A DNA stretch of 64,000 nt from Streptomyces sp. WMMC940 (GTDB lineage Bacteria > Actinomycetota > Actinomycetes > Streptomycetales > Streptomycetaceae): positions 558,001 through 622,000 of the forward strand of contig NZ_JAPZBC010000001.1 of assembly GCF_027460265.1 (NCBI RefSeq), written 5' to 3'. The position numbers were made by a program, and so were the translations under genes. Under the pieces are notes generated by a model. The model had not been told where the DNA came from. It ran no database searches and saw only the letters and a program-made list of their open reading frames with translations. Of this stretch, positions 10,600 to 18,098 are shown piece after piece (the stretch's first letter is position 1; every line of letters starts with the position of its first letter).

Positions 10600-10935
10600 T
10601 CAGCGCGCCTCGGCATCCGGGCCCACGACGCGGTCGGCCTCGTCCGCGACGAGCAGGGAGAGCAGTGCGGCCACCGTGAGCCCCGCCTCGGCCGGGTGAC
10701 GCAGCACCTTCGCCTGCTCGATGTGGTAGCTGTTCGTACGCCCCTCACGCGTGTGGGACAGATACCCCGCCTGCTCCAGGTCGGCGATGATCTTCTGAAC
10801 GGCCCGCTCCGTGAGTCGGCAGTGCGCTGCGATGTCCCGGATGCGCACGTTCGAGTTGTCGGCGATGGCGGCGAGCACACGGGCGTGGTTCGTGATGAAC
10901 GTCCACCCGTTGTGCGGTTCTGGAACTGCACCCAT
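10600..10935 (-). CDS. winged helix-turn-helix transcriptional regulator
   Basis: A 111-residue single-domain DNA-binding protein. Residues 15-75 form a winged helix: HARVLAAIADNSNVRIRDIAAHCRLTERAVQKIIADLEQAGYLSHTREGRTNSY. The recognition helix is L-T-E-R-A-V-Q-K-I-I-A-D-L and the wing is H-T-R-E-G-R-T-N-S-Y. It resembles the MarR-like HTH_24 group of small actinobacterial regulators. A C-terminal helix (LTVAALLSLLVADEADRVV) may dimerise. The gene diverges from a STAS gene across about 130 bp containing an inverted repeat, which suggests it controls itself and the STAS gene. Confidence 0.82.
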   Translation of the reverse strand: MGAVPEPHNGWTFITNHARVLAAIADNSNVRIRDIAAHCRLTERAVQKIIADLEQAGYLSHTREGRTNSYHIEQAKVLRHPAEAGLTVAALLSLLVADEADRVVGPDAEAR

Positions 10936-10979
10936 GGCTTGATCCTATGGCCGAAGAGGACGCAAGAGAAGACATGAAC

Positions 10980-10997
10980 AGAGTTTCGTGTAACTCT
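10980..10997. promoter_or_regulatory. candidate operator AGAGTT-N6-AACTCT
   Basis: A perfect 6-bp inverted repeat with a 6-bp spacer lies between the divergent wHTH gene (10935, minus) and the STAS gene (11064, plus). A TTGAC-like -35 element for the plus strand follows immediately (CTTGACGGG). Position and symmetry fit the binding site of the adjacent winged-helix regulator; binding is inferred only. Confidence 0.4.
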
Positions 10998-11063
10998 TGA
11001 CGGGTCACATGCTCGGGGGTGACCTTGGAGGGGAGAAGACCGGTGGACTTGGGAGAGGCCGCC

Positions 11064-11456
11064 ATGGCAGAGCATGAGTTCGTACACGGATCCGGATCGT
11101 GGGGTGCGGCGACAGCGGCCGCCGCGGCCCCGGCGACCCCGCCGCCCTTCACGACGGACACCTATCCCGGGAGCGACGGGTGCCTGGTGGTGGTGATCCG
11201 GGGCGAGCTGGACTTCGACACGGCTCCGGCGCTGAGGCTAGCCCTGCGGGAGGCACTGGGACGGTCACGCACCGGCCTGGAGCTGGACCTCCAGGGTGTG
11301 CCCTTCCTGGACTGCTCGGGGCTAAACGTGCTCCTGGGGATGCGGGATGAGGCACGGGACCGGGGGAAACGCATCACCCTCGGCGCCCGAAGCGCCGCTG
11401 TGGCACGGCTCCTCGATCTGAGCGGCACCGCCTCCCTGTTCCCCTGTCCGCGGTAG
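11064..11456 (+). CDS. STAS-domain anti-sigma factor antagonist
   Basis: A 130-residue protein. After an Ala-rich N-terminus, residues about 30-128 form a STAS domain: LVVVIRGELDFDTAPALRLAL, then LDLQGVPFLDCSGLNVLLGM. Ser in F-L-D-C-S-G-L is the conserved phosphorylation position of RsbV/SpoIIAA-type antagonists. It would bind a HATPase anti-sigma kinase when unphosphorylated, and the phosphatases in this region could reactivate it. ATG 11064 has GGGAGAGG upstream. A GTG at 11043 preceded by GGAGGGGAG is an equally plausible start and would add seven residues. Transcribed divergently from the wHTH gene. Confidence 0.85.
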   Translation: MAEHEFVHGSGSWGAATAAAAAPATPPPFTTDTYPGSDGCLVVVIRGELDFDTAPALRLALREALGRSRTGLELDLQGVPFLDCSGLNVLLGMRDEARDRGKRITLGARSAAVARLLDLSGTASLFPCPR

Positions 11457-11788
11457 GGAGCCCGAGTCCCCGAGCCTCCCGACGAGAGCCTCCGGACGAA
11501 CGCGCGCGGGCGGGCACGCGACGTGACCGCCGGCGCGGATCGCACGGGGCGGCGGAGCGAACGCACGGCGCGGGGCCCGGCCCGCCGGGCGGAAGTCCTG
11601 CCCCCTCCACGAGCCGTGCCCGCAACGCCGCGCTCACCACCGGACGCCGCGCTCGCCGCGGGCACGGGCAGCCCGCGGTCCGCGGCCGGCGAGGCGTTGC
11701 CGGAGCACGGCCCGGCCTTCGGCGCGGGCAGCCGGGCAAATGGCCGACCGGATGCCGATCCTCGCCCGCCCGGGGGCATACGAACAGG
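11457..11788. other. intergenic region, no gene seen
   Basis: About 330 bp of very GC-rich sequence between two plus-strand genes. No frame here has a credible ribosome binding site or recognisable product. Confidence 0.4.
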
Positions 11789-12241
11789 GTGACGGAAGAC
11801 CCCACGGACTCACCGGACCCCTCCCACCGACGCCCCGAGCACATGAGCGACGAAACCGTGCAGGCGCTTGGATCACTGTCCAAGGCCCTGGAGACCACGG
11901 AGCGGGCGCGAGGACATCTCTACGCCTTCCACCAGTTGACCGGCAGCGCCGACCTGGAGCTGGACAACGCCGTCCGCCTGCTCCGCGAAGCCGGTCATTC
12001 CGACCACGCCGACGTGGTCGAGCGGGAGATCCTGGGCCGCAACGTGATCCCGGGACACTGGACGTTCCAGATCATCGAGGCCTACAACAGGACCTACTAC
12101 CGGCCCTTCGCCGACCTGGAACGCGACGTGGTGCGCGATCTCGCCGACGGCCGTGACCATCTGTACGAGGCCGAGATGAAGGAGGCCCGCCGGTCGCGCC
12201 ACCACCCCGACCACACCGCGAGGCCACCGACCACGGGGTGA
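11789..12241 (+). CDS. conserved hypothetical protein
   Basis: About 150 residues from GTG 11789, or 132 from ATG 11843 ([11 protein letters not shown]), which is where the conserved-looking part begins. It is helical and charged, without signal peptide or membrane helix: [18 protein letters not shown], then [37 protein letters not shown] and [37 protein letters not shown]. The His, Trp and Tyr residues around [11 protein letters not shown] and Y-N-R-T-Y-Y are the best candidates for a functional site. I recognise the pattern as an actinobacterial conserved protein but know no function. Start choice is uncertain because both ribosome binding sites are weak. Confidence 0.7.
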   Translation: MTEDPTDSPDPSHRRPEHMSDETVQALGSLSKALETTERARGHLYAFHQLTGSADLELDNAVRLLREAGHSDHADVVEREILGRNVIPGHWTFQIIEAYNRTYYRPFADLERDVVRDLADGRDHLYEAEMKEARRSRHHPDHTARPPTTG

Positions 12242-12283
12242 CGGCAGTCACGCCACCGGCCGGTCCGCACGCCACCAGCCCAC

Positions 12284-12312
12284 GGGAATGTCATGCGCAA
12301 CGGCGTCGTTGC
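12284..12312. promoter_or_regulatory. inverted repeats upstream of rpmG-rpmJ, possible Zur site
   Basis: Two overlapping symmetrical elements lie 90-120 bp before rpmG. At 12284-12298 a 7-1-7 arrangement centred on ATGTCAT matches at 5 of 7 paired positions. At 12297-12312 there is a perfect GCAACG-GCGT-CGTTGC inverted repeat. Paralogous zinc-free L33 and L36 genes are usually repressed by Zur through a 7-1-7 repeat in actinobacteria, so one of these may be the operator; similarity to the AT-rich Zur consensus is weak. Confidence 0.3.
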
Positions 12313-12401
12313 ACCTGTCGACTCCGGCGCGGCCTTCGGACCGCCGGTCCGAATCGACCGCCCAGCCGCCGGAGCGCCCGGATCTCCTGCGAGAGGGAAA
12401 A

Positions 12402-12566
12402 ATGGCCCGCAACGACAGGCGCCCCGTCGTGACACTCCGGTCGTCGGCCGGCACCGGTCACTCCTATGTGACGCGCAAGAACCGGCTGAACGACCCCGAC
12501 CGGCTCGTGCTGCGCAAGTTCGACCCCGCAGCCGGCCGGCACGTCCCGTACCGCGAGGTGCGCTGA
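12402..12566 (+). CDS. rpmG: 50S ribosomal protein L33, zinc-free paralogue
   Basis: 54 residues, full length for bacterial L33, beginning [19 protein letters not shown] and containing [21 protein letters not shown]. Both CxxC pairs of zinc-ribbon L33 are absent, so this is the C-minus form that replaces zinc-binding L33 in the large subunit under zinc limitation. GAGAGGG sits 4 nt before the ATG. The next gene encodes type B L36 from the same transcript, and a strong hairpin follows, making a two-gene operon. Zur control is known for such paralogues and inferred here. Confidence 0.95.
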   Translation: MARNDRRPVVTLRSSAGTGHSYVTRKNRLNDPDRLVLRKFDPAAGRHVPYREVR

Positions 12567-12598
12567 CGCCCCGCCCCCACGCCGAGAAGGGAAGAGCG

Positions 12599-12721
12599 AT
12601 GAAGGTACGCAGATCGCTGCGCGCGCTGAAGGCCAGGCCGGGCGCCCAGGTCGTCAGACGCAGAGGGGCGACGTTCGTCCTCAACGAGAGGGAGCCGCGC
12701 TTCAAGACCCGACAGGGCTGA
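12599..12721 (+). CDS. rpmJ: type B 50S ribosomal protein L36
   Basis: A 40-residue protein, [19 protein letters not shown] then [21 protein letters not shown], which is the type B (YkgO-like) L36. The C-x2-C-x12-C-x4-H zinc site of ordinary L36 is missing: there is no cysteine. AGAAGGGAAG provides the ribosome binding site. It lies 32 bp after rpmG and both are zinc-independent spare parts for the 50S subunit. The gene is too short for most automatic gene callers. Confidence 0.95.
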   Translation: MKVRRSLRALKARPGAQVVRRRGATFVLNEREPRFKTRQG

Positions 12722-12729
12722 CAGCGCCT

Positions 12730-12769
12730 GGCACCCGGCCGCCGCGGATGTCCGCGGCGGCCGGGTGCC
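12730..12769 (+). terminator. strong hairpin terminator after rpmG-rpmJ
   Basis: A perfect 19-bp inverted repeat with a TG centre starts 9 bp after the rpmJ stop (GGCACCCGGCCGCC...GGCGGCCGGGTGCC). It lies between convergent genes and could act in both directions. Confidence 0.85.
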
Positions 12770-12830
12770 GTTGGGGTCCGAAAGGGTCCCTGTGGGGCAC
12801 CGCCCGGGTGGCGTCCCACGAGGAGCGTGG

Positions 12831-13409
12831 TCAGGGGCCGTCGGAGGTGAGTACCAGGACGGCCTCGACGGTCTTGCCGCCGGGGGCGGGGGTGATCGTG
12901 ACACTGCGGCTGAGGCGCTGGACGAGGGGCCAGCCGAAGCCGCCCGGGGTGGTGACCCGGCGGCGCGGCACCGTGCTGGGCGGTGTGGGCGAGCGGTCGG
13001 TCACCCTGATGCGGACGGTGCCGCCGTCGAGCTCCGCATGGAAGGACGCGAGGCCGCCCCCGTGCCGCAGCGCGTTGGTGACGAGTTCGGACGTGACCAG
13101 CAGGATGTCGCCGACCACGCGCGGCGGCAGAGGCGCCCCGGCGTGTCCGTCGAGGAGCCTGCGTACCCGCTCACGGGCGGCGGCGGCCGTACCGGGGCGC
13201 TGCCCGTGCGTGACCGGCACCGGCGAGGGACGTTGCCCGTGGGTGCCTGGGCCCGATGCGGAAGGGGCCGCGCGCGTGCCCCTCGGCGTGCCGGGAAGCT
13301 GCTCACGGCCGGTGGCGGCCTCGTTCGTCATGCTTCCGCCTCCCGCCGTCGCCACGTCCGTCGCCTTCTGCTCGTGATGCACCGCGCGCTGCTCCGGTAC
13401 GCCGTTCAC
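12831..13409 (-). CDS. HATPase anti-sigma factor kinase (RsbW/RsbT-like)
   Basis: A 192-residue protein whose last 120 residues are a single histidine-kinase-type ATPase domain: ILLVTSELVTNALRHGGG (N box), VRIRVTDRSP (D box) and GGFGWPLVQRLSRSV (G box). Such stand-alone ATPases phosphorylate a STAS partner or bind a sigma factor. The GTG start at 13409 overlaps the stop of the STAS gene by 4 bp (GTGA), and GC3 in the extra 26 codons is high, which supports it. An ATG at 13331 with GGGAGG upstream is the alternative and would remove only the linker. Last gene of the four-gene phosphatase-B12-STAS-ATPase operon. Confidence 0.85.
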   Translation of the reverse strand: MNGVPEQRAVHHEQKATDVATAGGGSMTNEAATGREQLPGTPRGTRAAPSASGPGTHGQRPSPVPVTHGQRPGTAAAARERVRRLLDGHAGAPLPPRVVGDILLVTSELVTNALRHGGGLASFHAELDGGTVRIRVTDRSPTPPSTVPRRRVTTPGGFGWPLVQRLSRSVTITPAPGGKTVEAVLVLTSDGP

Positions 13410-13912
13410 CGGACGTGGTGGCCGTTGCTGCGTGCTCCCCGGATATCGTCCACAGCGGCGGTCGTCGTGGGGGCGACCGTGAAGAAGCGGGCCGTGTCGG
13501 TGAGGTCCAGCAGCCGCTGGACCGTCGGGTGGGGCTGGGCGAGCACGAACGGGACACCGGCCGCCGTATGGCCCCGGTGCGCCTCGATGAGTGTGTGGAG
13601 GAACGAGGAGTCGGCGAAGGTGACCCGGGACAGGTCGACGACGACGCCGAGGGAGGTGCCGTCGACGGGCGTGACGAGCGCCTGAGCCAGCGTCCCGGCC
13701 TCGTCCGCGTCGAACTCACCGCCGGCCTGCACGACGCGTACGCCGTCGACCGAGGTCGCGGTCACTTCAAGGTCTTCGCTCATCGAGGCATTGTCCCAGT
13801 TCACGAGCGGCGCGCGAAGAGCGGGGTGCTTCCCCGGGCCGTTCCGCCCTACGCCGAGGTCGTCGTCGGTGGTGACCTCCAGTCGGCACGTGCGGCCGGG
13901 AGACGCGGTCAT
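13406..13912 (-). CDS. STAS-domain anti-sigma factor antagonist
   Basis: 168 residues from ATG 13912. A 43-residue N-terminal extension precedes a STAS domain (VRVVQAGGEFDADEAGTLAQAL; VVVDLSRVTFADSSFLHTLIEA) in which a serine of F-A-D-S-S-F is the likely phosphorylation site. The start overlaps the stop of the B12-binding gene by 4 bp (ATGA). The first 43 codons have strongly GC-biased third positions, supporting translation from here; ATG 13783 (MSEDLEVTATS) is the alternative and corresponds to the usual STAS domain start. It is followed by the coupled ATPase gene, so the pair forms a typical antagonist/kinase unit. Confidence 0.85.
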   Translation of the reverse strand: MTASPGRTCRLEVTTDDDLGVGRNGPGKHPALRAPLVNWDNASMSEDLEVTATSVDGVRVVQAGGEFDADEAGTLAQALVTPVDGTSLGVVVDLSRVTFADSSFLHTLIEAHRGHTAAGVPFVLAQPHPTVQRLLDLTDTARFFTVAPTTTAAVDDIRGARSNGHHVR

Positions 13913-15099
13913 GTTCCGGTGCCGGTGCCTGGGATCCTGGGAAACCGGTCCCGCCCGTGGAGAACGGCCGCCCCCTGAGCGAGGAGGTCCAGGGCACGGG
14001 GGAAGTCCTTGAGGTCCTCCTGGAGGAGATCCATCCCGGGCAGGAGGACCTGCGCGGGCACCCCCCGGGCTTCCAGGATGTCGCCGGTCCAGTCGAGGAA
14101 GCCGGTGAACAGCCGTACGTCGTCGATGTAGAGCGCGGCGGCGAGGAAGTCGACGATGTGGGCGACGTCCTCTGCGGTGCGCTCGCGTTCGGCTTCGCCG
14201 TACGACCGCATCGCGGGCAGCCGCCGCTCCAGACCCGCCAGGGTGTTCCTCACCAGTTGCCGCTTGCCACGGCTCACCATCGTGTATTCCTGGTCGCTCA
14301 GATGGGGCAGGTCCTCGACGGCCGTCCGCGCGGCGTCCATGTGCGGGCGGGACAGACCCCGGTCGAGCACGTCGGCGGCCTCACGGGCCTCCGCCGCCCA
14401 GGCGTCGGCGCCGAGCCGGCGCGCGTAGCGGCCGTCGGAGGCGAACGCCGCCCCGCCCGCCAGCACCGGCACGCCCGTGGCCTGCACCGCCGTGATGGCC
14501 GCGTGGGCCGTCGGCAGCCGGGTGGGAAGGGAGGAGGACAGTGCCACGACGTCCGGCGCGGTCCGGTGCAGATGCGCGATGAGGTGCGGGGTGGGGACCT
14601 GGGCACCGAGGAAGTCGACCCTGTGGCCCCGCAGACGCAGCGTCTCGGCGAGGATCCGGGCGGGCAGAGCGTGCCACTCGCCCTCGACGCAGGCGACCGT
14701 GACGCTCACCCCGGTCTCCTCGGGCTCCCGGGACTTCGGCCCGGTCCGGTGCGCCATGGCAGCGATGATCCGGTCGTGGATGGCGGTCGCGGCATGCTCC
14801 TGGGCGACGGTGATGCGTCCGGCGGCCCACTCCACCCCGACCTTGTGCTGCACCGGCGCGATGACCTCCAGCAGGACGTCCTCCGCCGCGAGACCGGAGT
14901 CCAGCAGCGCGAACACCGCTCGAGCGGCCGTGAGTTCGTCCCGCGCGTCCACGGCCTGCCAGAGTTCGTCGTCGGGCGCGGGACAGCAGCGCGGGACGGG
15001 ACTCCTCGGCCGCCGCCCGGCCGGCTCGGCCGACGGCGACGGCTTCGAGGGCTGCGACGGCGCTCCCGGACGCCACGGCTCGGCCGGGCCGGCCCGCAT
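13909..15099 (-). CDS. cobalamin-binding protein with CarH-type W-x9-EH light-sensor motif
   Basis: 396 residues in this frame. Residues about 44-115 are a four-helix B12 cap domain carrying W91-x9-E101-H102, the signature of CarH/LitR photoreceptors, where it packs over the upper face of adenosylcobalamin. Residues 130-240 are a Rossmann-like B12-binding domain in which E-W-H143-A-L-P is the candidate lower axial ligand, a variant of E/DxHxxG, followed by L-G-A-Q-V-P and L-S-S-S-L-P-T. A 150-residue helical C-terminal domain follows (LSDQEYTMVSRGKRQLV; VAHIVDFLAAALYIDDVRLFTGFLDW). No MerR helix-turn-helix is present, so it probably signals by protein contact. An ATGA overlap with the upstream phosphatase marks ATG 15223 as the natural start (MTDIRDAMADHLHEAR), but that start is in a different frame; one extra base near 14965-15000 would explain it. 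Confidence 0.82.
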   Translation of the reverse strand: MRAGPAEPWRPGAPSQPSKPSPSAEPAGRRPRSPVPRCCPAPDDELWQAVDARDELTAARAVFALLDSGLAAEDVLLEVIAPVQHKVGVEWAAGRITVAQEHAATAIHDRIIAAMAHRTGPKSREPEETGVSVTVACVEGEWHALPARILAETLRLRGHRVDFLGAQVPTPHLIAHLHRTAPDVVALSSSLPTRLPTAHAAITAVQATGVPVLAGGAAFASDGRYARRLGADAWAAEAREAADVLDRGLSRPHMDAARTAVEDLPHLSDQEYTMVSRGKRQLVRNTLAGLERRLPAMRSYGEAERERTAEDVAHIVDFLAAALYIDDVRLFTGFLDWTGDILEARGVPAQVLLPGMDLLQEDLKDFPRALDLLAQGAAVLHGRDRFPRIPGTGTGT

Positions 15100-15219
15100 G
15101 GCCGATCGACCCGGCTGCGGCGGCCCGGTCGACTTCGCCGGTGACGGCGGCCTCCGCGGAGCCGCCGGCGCCGAGGCGAGCCTCGTGGAGGTGGTCGGCC
15201 ATCGCGTCGCGAATGTCGG

Positions 15220-16884
15220 TCATGAGGTGTACCTGCCCCGGGTGTGACCCTCGACTGCCGTGGGACGGGTGCCGTGCGGCGCGGTGATCGCCACCACCGC
15301 TATGTCGTCGTGCGGCCCACCGCCGACCCACTCGGAGGCCAGCATCTGCAAGCGCTCCACGACCGCCTCGGCGGGCAGACCGGCGCATTCGGCCAGCGCC
15401 GCCCTCAGCCGTTCCTCCCCGAACATCACATCGCCGAGGGGACCGCCCCTGGCCTCGGTGATGCCGTCCGTGTACAGCAGGCAGGTCTCCCCCGGCCGCA
15501 GATCCACGTGGGCGGTACGGGCGTTGACCTCGGGCAGGGCCCCGATCAGGGTTCCCGAGGTGTCGGCCTCCTCGACCTGGCCGTCGTACCGCACGATCAG
15601 CGGTCTGGGATGCCCGGCACTGGTCAGACGAAGGCGGGTGGCGCGTCCCTCACGGCGCACCGAGGCCAGGACCAGGGTGGCGTAGCGGGCTTGCCGGTCA
15701 TTGACCAGTGCGCCGTTGAGCCGCCGCAGCAGGTTCTCGTGGTCGTCGGCCAGGGGGAGCAGCGCCTGCAGGGTGTTGCGGATCTTGCCCGTCAGGACCG
15801 CGGCCGCCAGACCCTTGCCGCACACGTCGCCGAGTACGGCGAACGTCTCCTGGTCGGACGAGGCGCTCGGGTGGACGTCGTAGAAGTCGCCGCCGATCCG
15901 CTCGGTGTCGCGTGAGGCTCGGTAGCCGCCGGCGAACTCCACACCGTGCACGTGCCGGAGCTTCGGCGGCAGCAGTTCCACCATCAGCGTCGCCGTGATG
16001 CTCGCCTGCTCCGTGTAGAGGCGGGCGGCGGACAGCGCCACTCCCGCGCGGGCGGCGAAAACGCGTGCGAAGACCTCCTCCGAGGCGTCGAATGCGGCGT
16101 TCTCGCCGCGGCGCAGCAGTATCAGCGCACCGGCCGGCACCCCGTGGCCGGGGAGCGGGGTGACCACGACGGAGCCGACGGCCCCGTCCATTCCGTCGGG
16201 CACAGCCCAGTCCGGCAGGGTGGACGGGTCGATCCAGCGGGACGGCACGGGTGGAAAGCCCTGCAGCGCCTCGCTCAGACCCGGTACCGCGGAAGGGTCG
16301 ACCCTGCCGTCGGTGTGGACGACGGAGCCGCCCCGCACGCTCGCCGCCATGGGGTGGCGCTTGCCGGCGGCCGGGGCCACGAGGAGGGCGGCGTCGGCCA
16401 GGTGCTCCGCGGCGATGCTGACCGCCACCTCCATGCACCGCTCCACGTTGAGCGAGGCGAGCAGCCGGGTGGAGGCCTCCGCCAGGAAGGCCGTGCGTTC
16501 CCGTTCGTCGCGCAGGGCCGTCTCGGCCAGCAGCCGGTCGGTGTCGTCGACGAGCCACCAGACCACGTCACCGTCGTCGCCGACCGTCGGACGGGCCTCC
16601 AGGGTGAGGGCGTCGTGCCGGCCACGCGCGGGACCCTTGCCGCCGTCGGCGTTCCCGTCCTCCGTGACACGACGGTGTGCGTCGGCCAGCCAGGCGGGCA
16701 CGACGTCGTCGAGCCGTGTGCCGCTGAGCGCGCCCGGGAACAGCACGGCGGCCGCCGCGTTCACCTCCACGACCCCGCCGGCGCGGTCCGCGATCAGGGC
16801 GGGGTACGGCGCCTGCGCCCACGAGGCGCCGACGCCGAGGACCAGGCCCCGCGACCGGCGCGAGGAGCCTTCGAAAGTCGTCAT
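15220..16884 (-). CDS. PAS-GAF-SpoIIE protein serine phosphatase
   Basis: 554 residues from ATG 16884. Residues about 20-130 form a PAS-like domain (APYPALIADRAGGVVEVNAAAAVLFPG). Residues about 140-310 form a GAF domain (ERTAFLAEASTRLLASLNVERCMEVAV). The PP2C/SpoIIE domain has [58 protein letters not shown] and GPHDDIAVVAIT. It is the RsbU/RsbP-type activator of a partner-switching pathway and first gene of a coupled operon: its TGA overlaps the ATG at 15223 by 4 bp. It diverges from the HATPase gene at 17141. Confidence 0.88.
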   Translation of the reverse strand: MTTFEGSSRRSRGLVLGVGASWAQAPYPALIADRAGGVVEVNAAAAVLFPGALSGTRLDDVVPAWLADAHRRVTEDGNADGGKGPARGRHDALTLEARPTVGDDGDVVWWLVDDTDRLLAETALRDERERTAFLAEASTRLLASLNVERCMEVAVSIAAEHLADAALLVAPAAGKRHPMAASVRGGSVVHTDGRVDPSAVPGLSEALQGFPPVPSRWIDPSTLPDWAVPDGMDGAVGSVVVTPLPGHGVPAGALILLRRGENAAFDASEEVFARVFAARAGVALSAARLYTEQASITATLMVELLPPKLRHVHGVEFAGGYRASRDTERIGGDFYDVHPSASSDQETFAVLGDVCGKGLAAAVLTGKIRNTLQALLPLADDHENLLRRLNGALVNDRQARYATLVLASVRREGRATRLRLTSAGHPRPLIVRYDGQVEEADTSGTLIGALPEVNARTAHVDLRPGETCLLYTDGITEARGGPLGDVMFGEERLRAALAECAGLPAEAVVERLQMLASEWVGGGPHDDIAVVAITAPHGTRPTAVEGHTRGRYTS

Positions 16885-17140
16885 GTTCCCAAGGCCCGCG
16901 AGCGGACCCCATCACCTTCCGCTGGAAGCCAGGACCGTGTCACCATCCCGCACCTCCCCGCATGTCATCAAGCGGCGGCGACGTCCCGCCATCCGCCGGC
17001 CCGGCGCTGCGCCGCAATTCGGCGGTCCGGACCCGGTGTTGACGGTGTGCCGGTTGTGGGACGGGGCACACGCGGAGGAGCATCGTGATCCCGGTCTCGT
17101 GGAGCGGGCCGGATCGTGGTCGCGCGAGGAGGGGGTGGTC

Positions 17141-17590
17141 ATGAACGCGGACGACCATACGCGGCCGGCTCAGCCGGACGTCACGGCGGCGGCCGCCCGT
17201 GACCACGTCCGGCGCCTGCTGTCGTTGGCGCCCGGCAGCCGTGTCACGCGCCCGCGTGCACGAGCCCTTACAAATGCGGACATACATCCGGACGCGCCCG
17301 TCGGCGCGAGCACGGTTCTGGCGGACGCGCTCCTGGTCGCGTCCGAGCTCGTGGCGAACGCCCTGCGGCACGGCGGTGGCGTCTCCTCCTTCACCGCGTC
17401 CCTGAGCGGGGACACCCTACGGATCAGCGTCGCCGACCGCACCGTCGAGGCGCCCCGCTGCAAGAGGTCCGCGGACGAGGTCCTGCCGGGCGGGCACGGG
17501 TGGCCGCTGGTCCAGCGGCTCTGCCGCTCCGTCGAGATCACCCCCTCTCCCGGCGGCAAGACCATCCACGCCAGCCTGGGCATCGTCTGA
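17141..17590 (+). CDS. HATPase anti-sigma factor kinase
   Basis: 149 residues from ATG 17141, preceded by GAGGAGGGGG. It is a stand-alone ATPase domain: ALLVASELVANALRHGGGVSSF (N box), LRISVADRTVE (D box) and GGHGWPLVQRLCRSVEITPSPGGKTIHA (G box). It is closely similar to the ATPase at 12831-13409, including the ending P-G-G-K-T, which suggests a local duplication. Like its paralogue it probably phosphorylates a STAS antagonist or sequesters a sigma factor. It is transcribed divergently from the PAS-GAF-SpoIIE phosphatase across about 256 bp. Confidence 0.85.
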   Translation: MNADDHTRPAQPDVTAAAARDHVRRLLSLAPGSRVTRPRARALTNADIHPDAPVGASTVLADALLVASELVANALRHGGGVSSFTASLSGDTLRISVADRTVEAPRCKRSADEVLPGGHGWPLVQRLCRSVEITPSPGGKTIHASLGIV

Positions 17591-18098
17591 GACCGCGACG
17601 CTGCCACGACCGAGCCCGATGGCCCTGACCAGTCGGTCCCGGGCCCTGAACCGTCATTCCCGGCGACGGCGACGGCGATACCGGTGGTACGCCTCCGCGC
17701 CGTCATCGGCCGGCCCGCGCCCGGGTCACCGCGGTCAGGGCCCGGCCGTACCGGTGCTCACCTGCCACCAGGGCCGACAGAGCCGAGCGCCCGTCGGTGC
17801 CCCGGCCGCACTCGTCACGGCCGTCATCGACGCACAGCGTCCCCGGTGGAGGACACCCGCGGGTCGTCGGTCGGCGCTTTTACCCACCCCGCAGGACTGC
17901 GTCAAGTCCCGATTCTTCGGAACGAGACCGTGCCCCCTTCGCTCCTGCCTACTTGTGATGCGGGCCTCACCGGACAGGGAGGCGCAGCACACCGCAGCGG
18001 AAACGAAACACGCCAGGGAATTCCCGGCGACCTCCGCTCCGGAATTCCCCGGACCGACCGGGGAGGCCATTCATTCCGGCATGAAAAGGAGCACTTCG
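17591..18098. other. intergenic region upstream of the first glycine-rich gene
   Basis: About 500 bp without a credible gene. The downstream part carries the shared GTCAAG...TACTTG element (17901-17955), followed by an untranslated leader of about 140 nt before the glycine-rich protein start. Confidence 0.5.
17901..17955 (+). promoter_or_regulatory. shared upstream element 1 (GTCAAGT.CCGA.TTC ... CCTACTTG)
   Basis: GTCAAGTCCCGATTCTTC starts at 17901 and TACTTG lies exactly 49 nt later at 17950. The same two blocks with the same 49-nt spacing occur before the second glycine-rich gene (19708) and, at 48 nt, before the membrane protein gene at 22992. The arrangement suggests an activator site plus a promoter box or start region; the factor is unknown. 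Confidence 0.5.
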
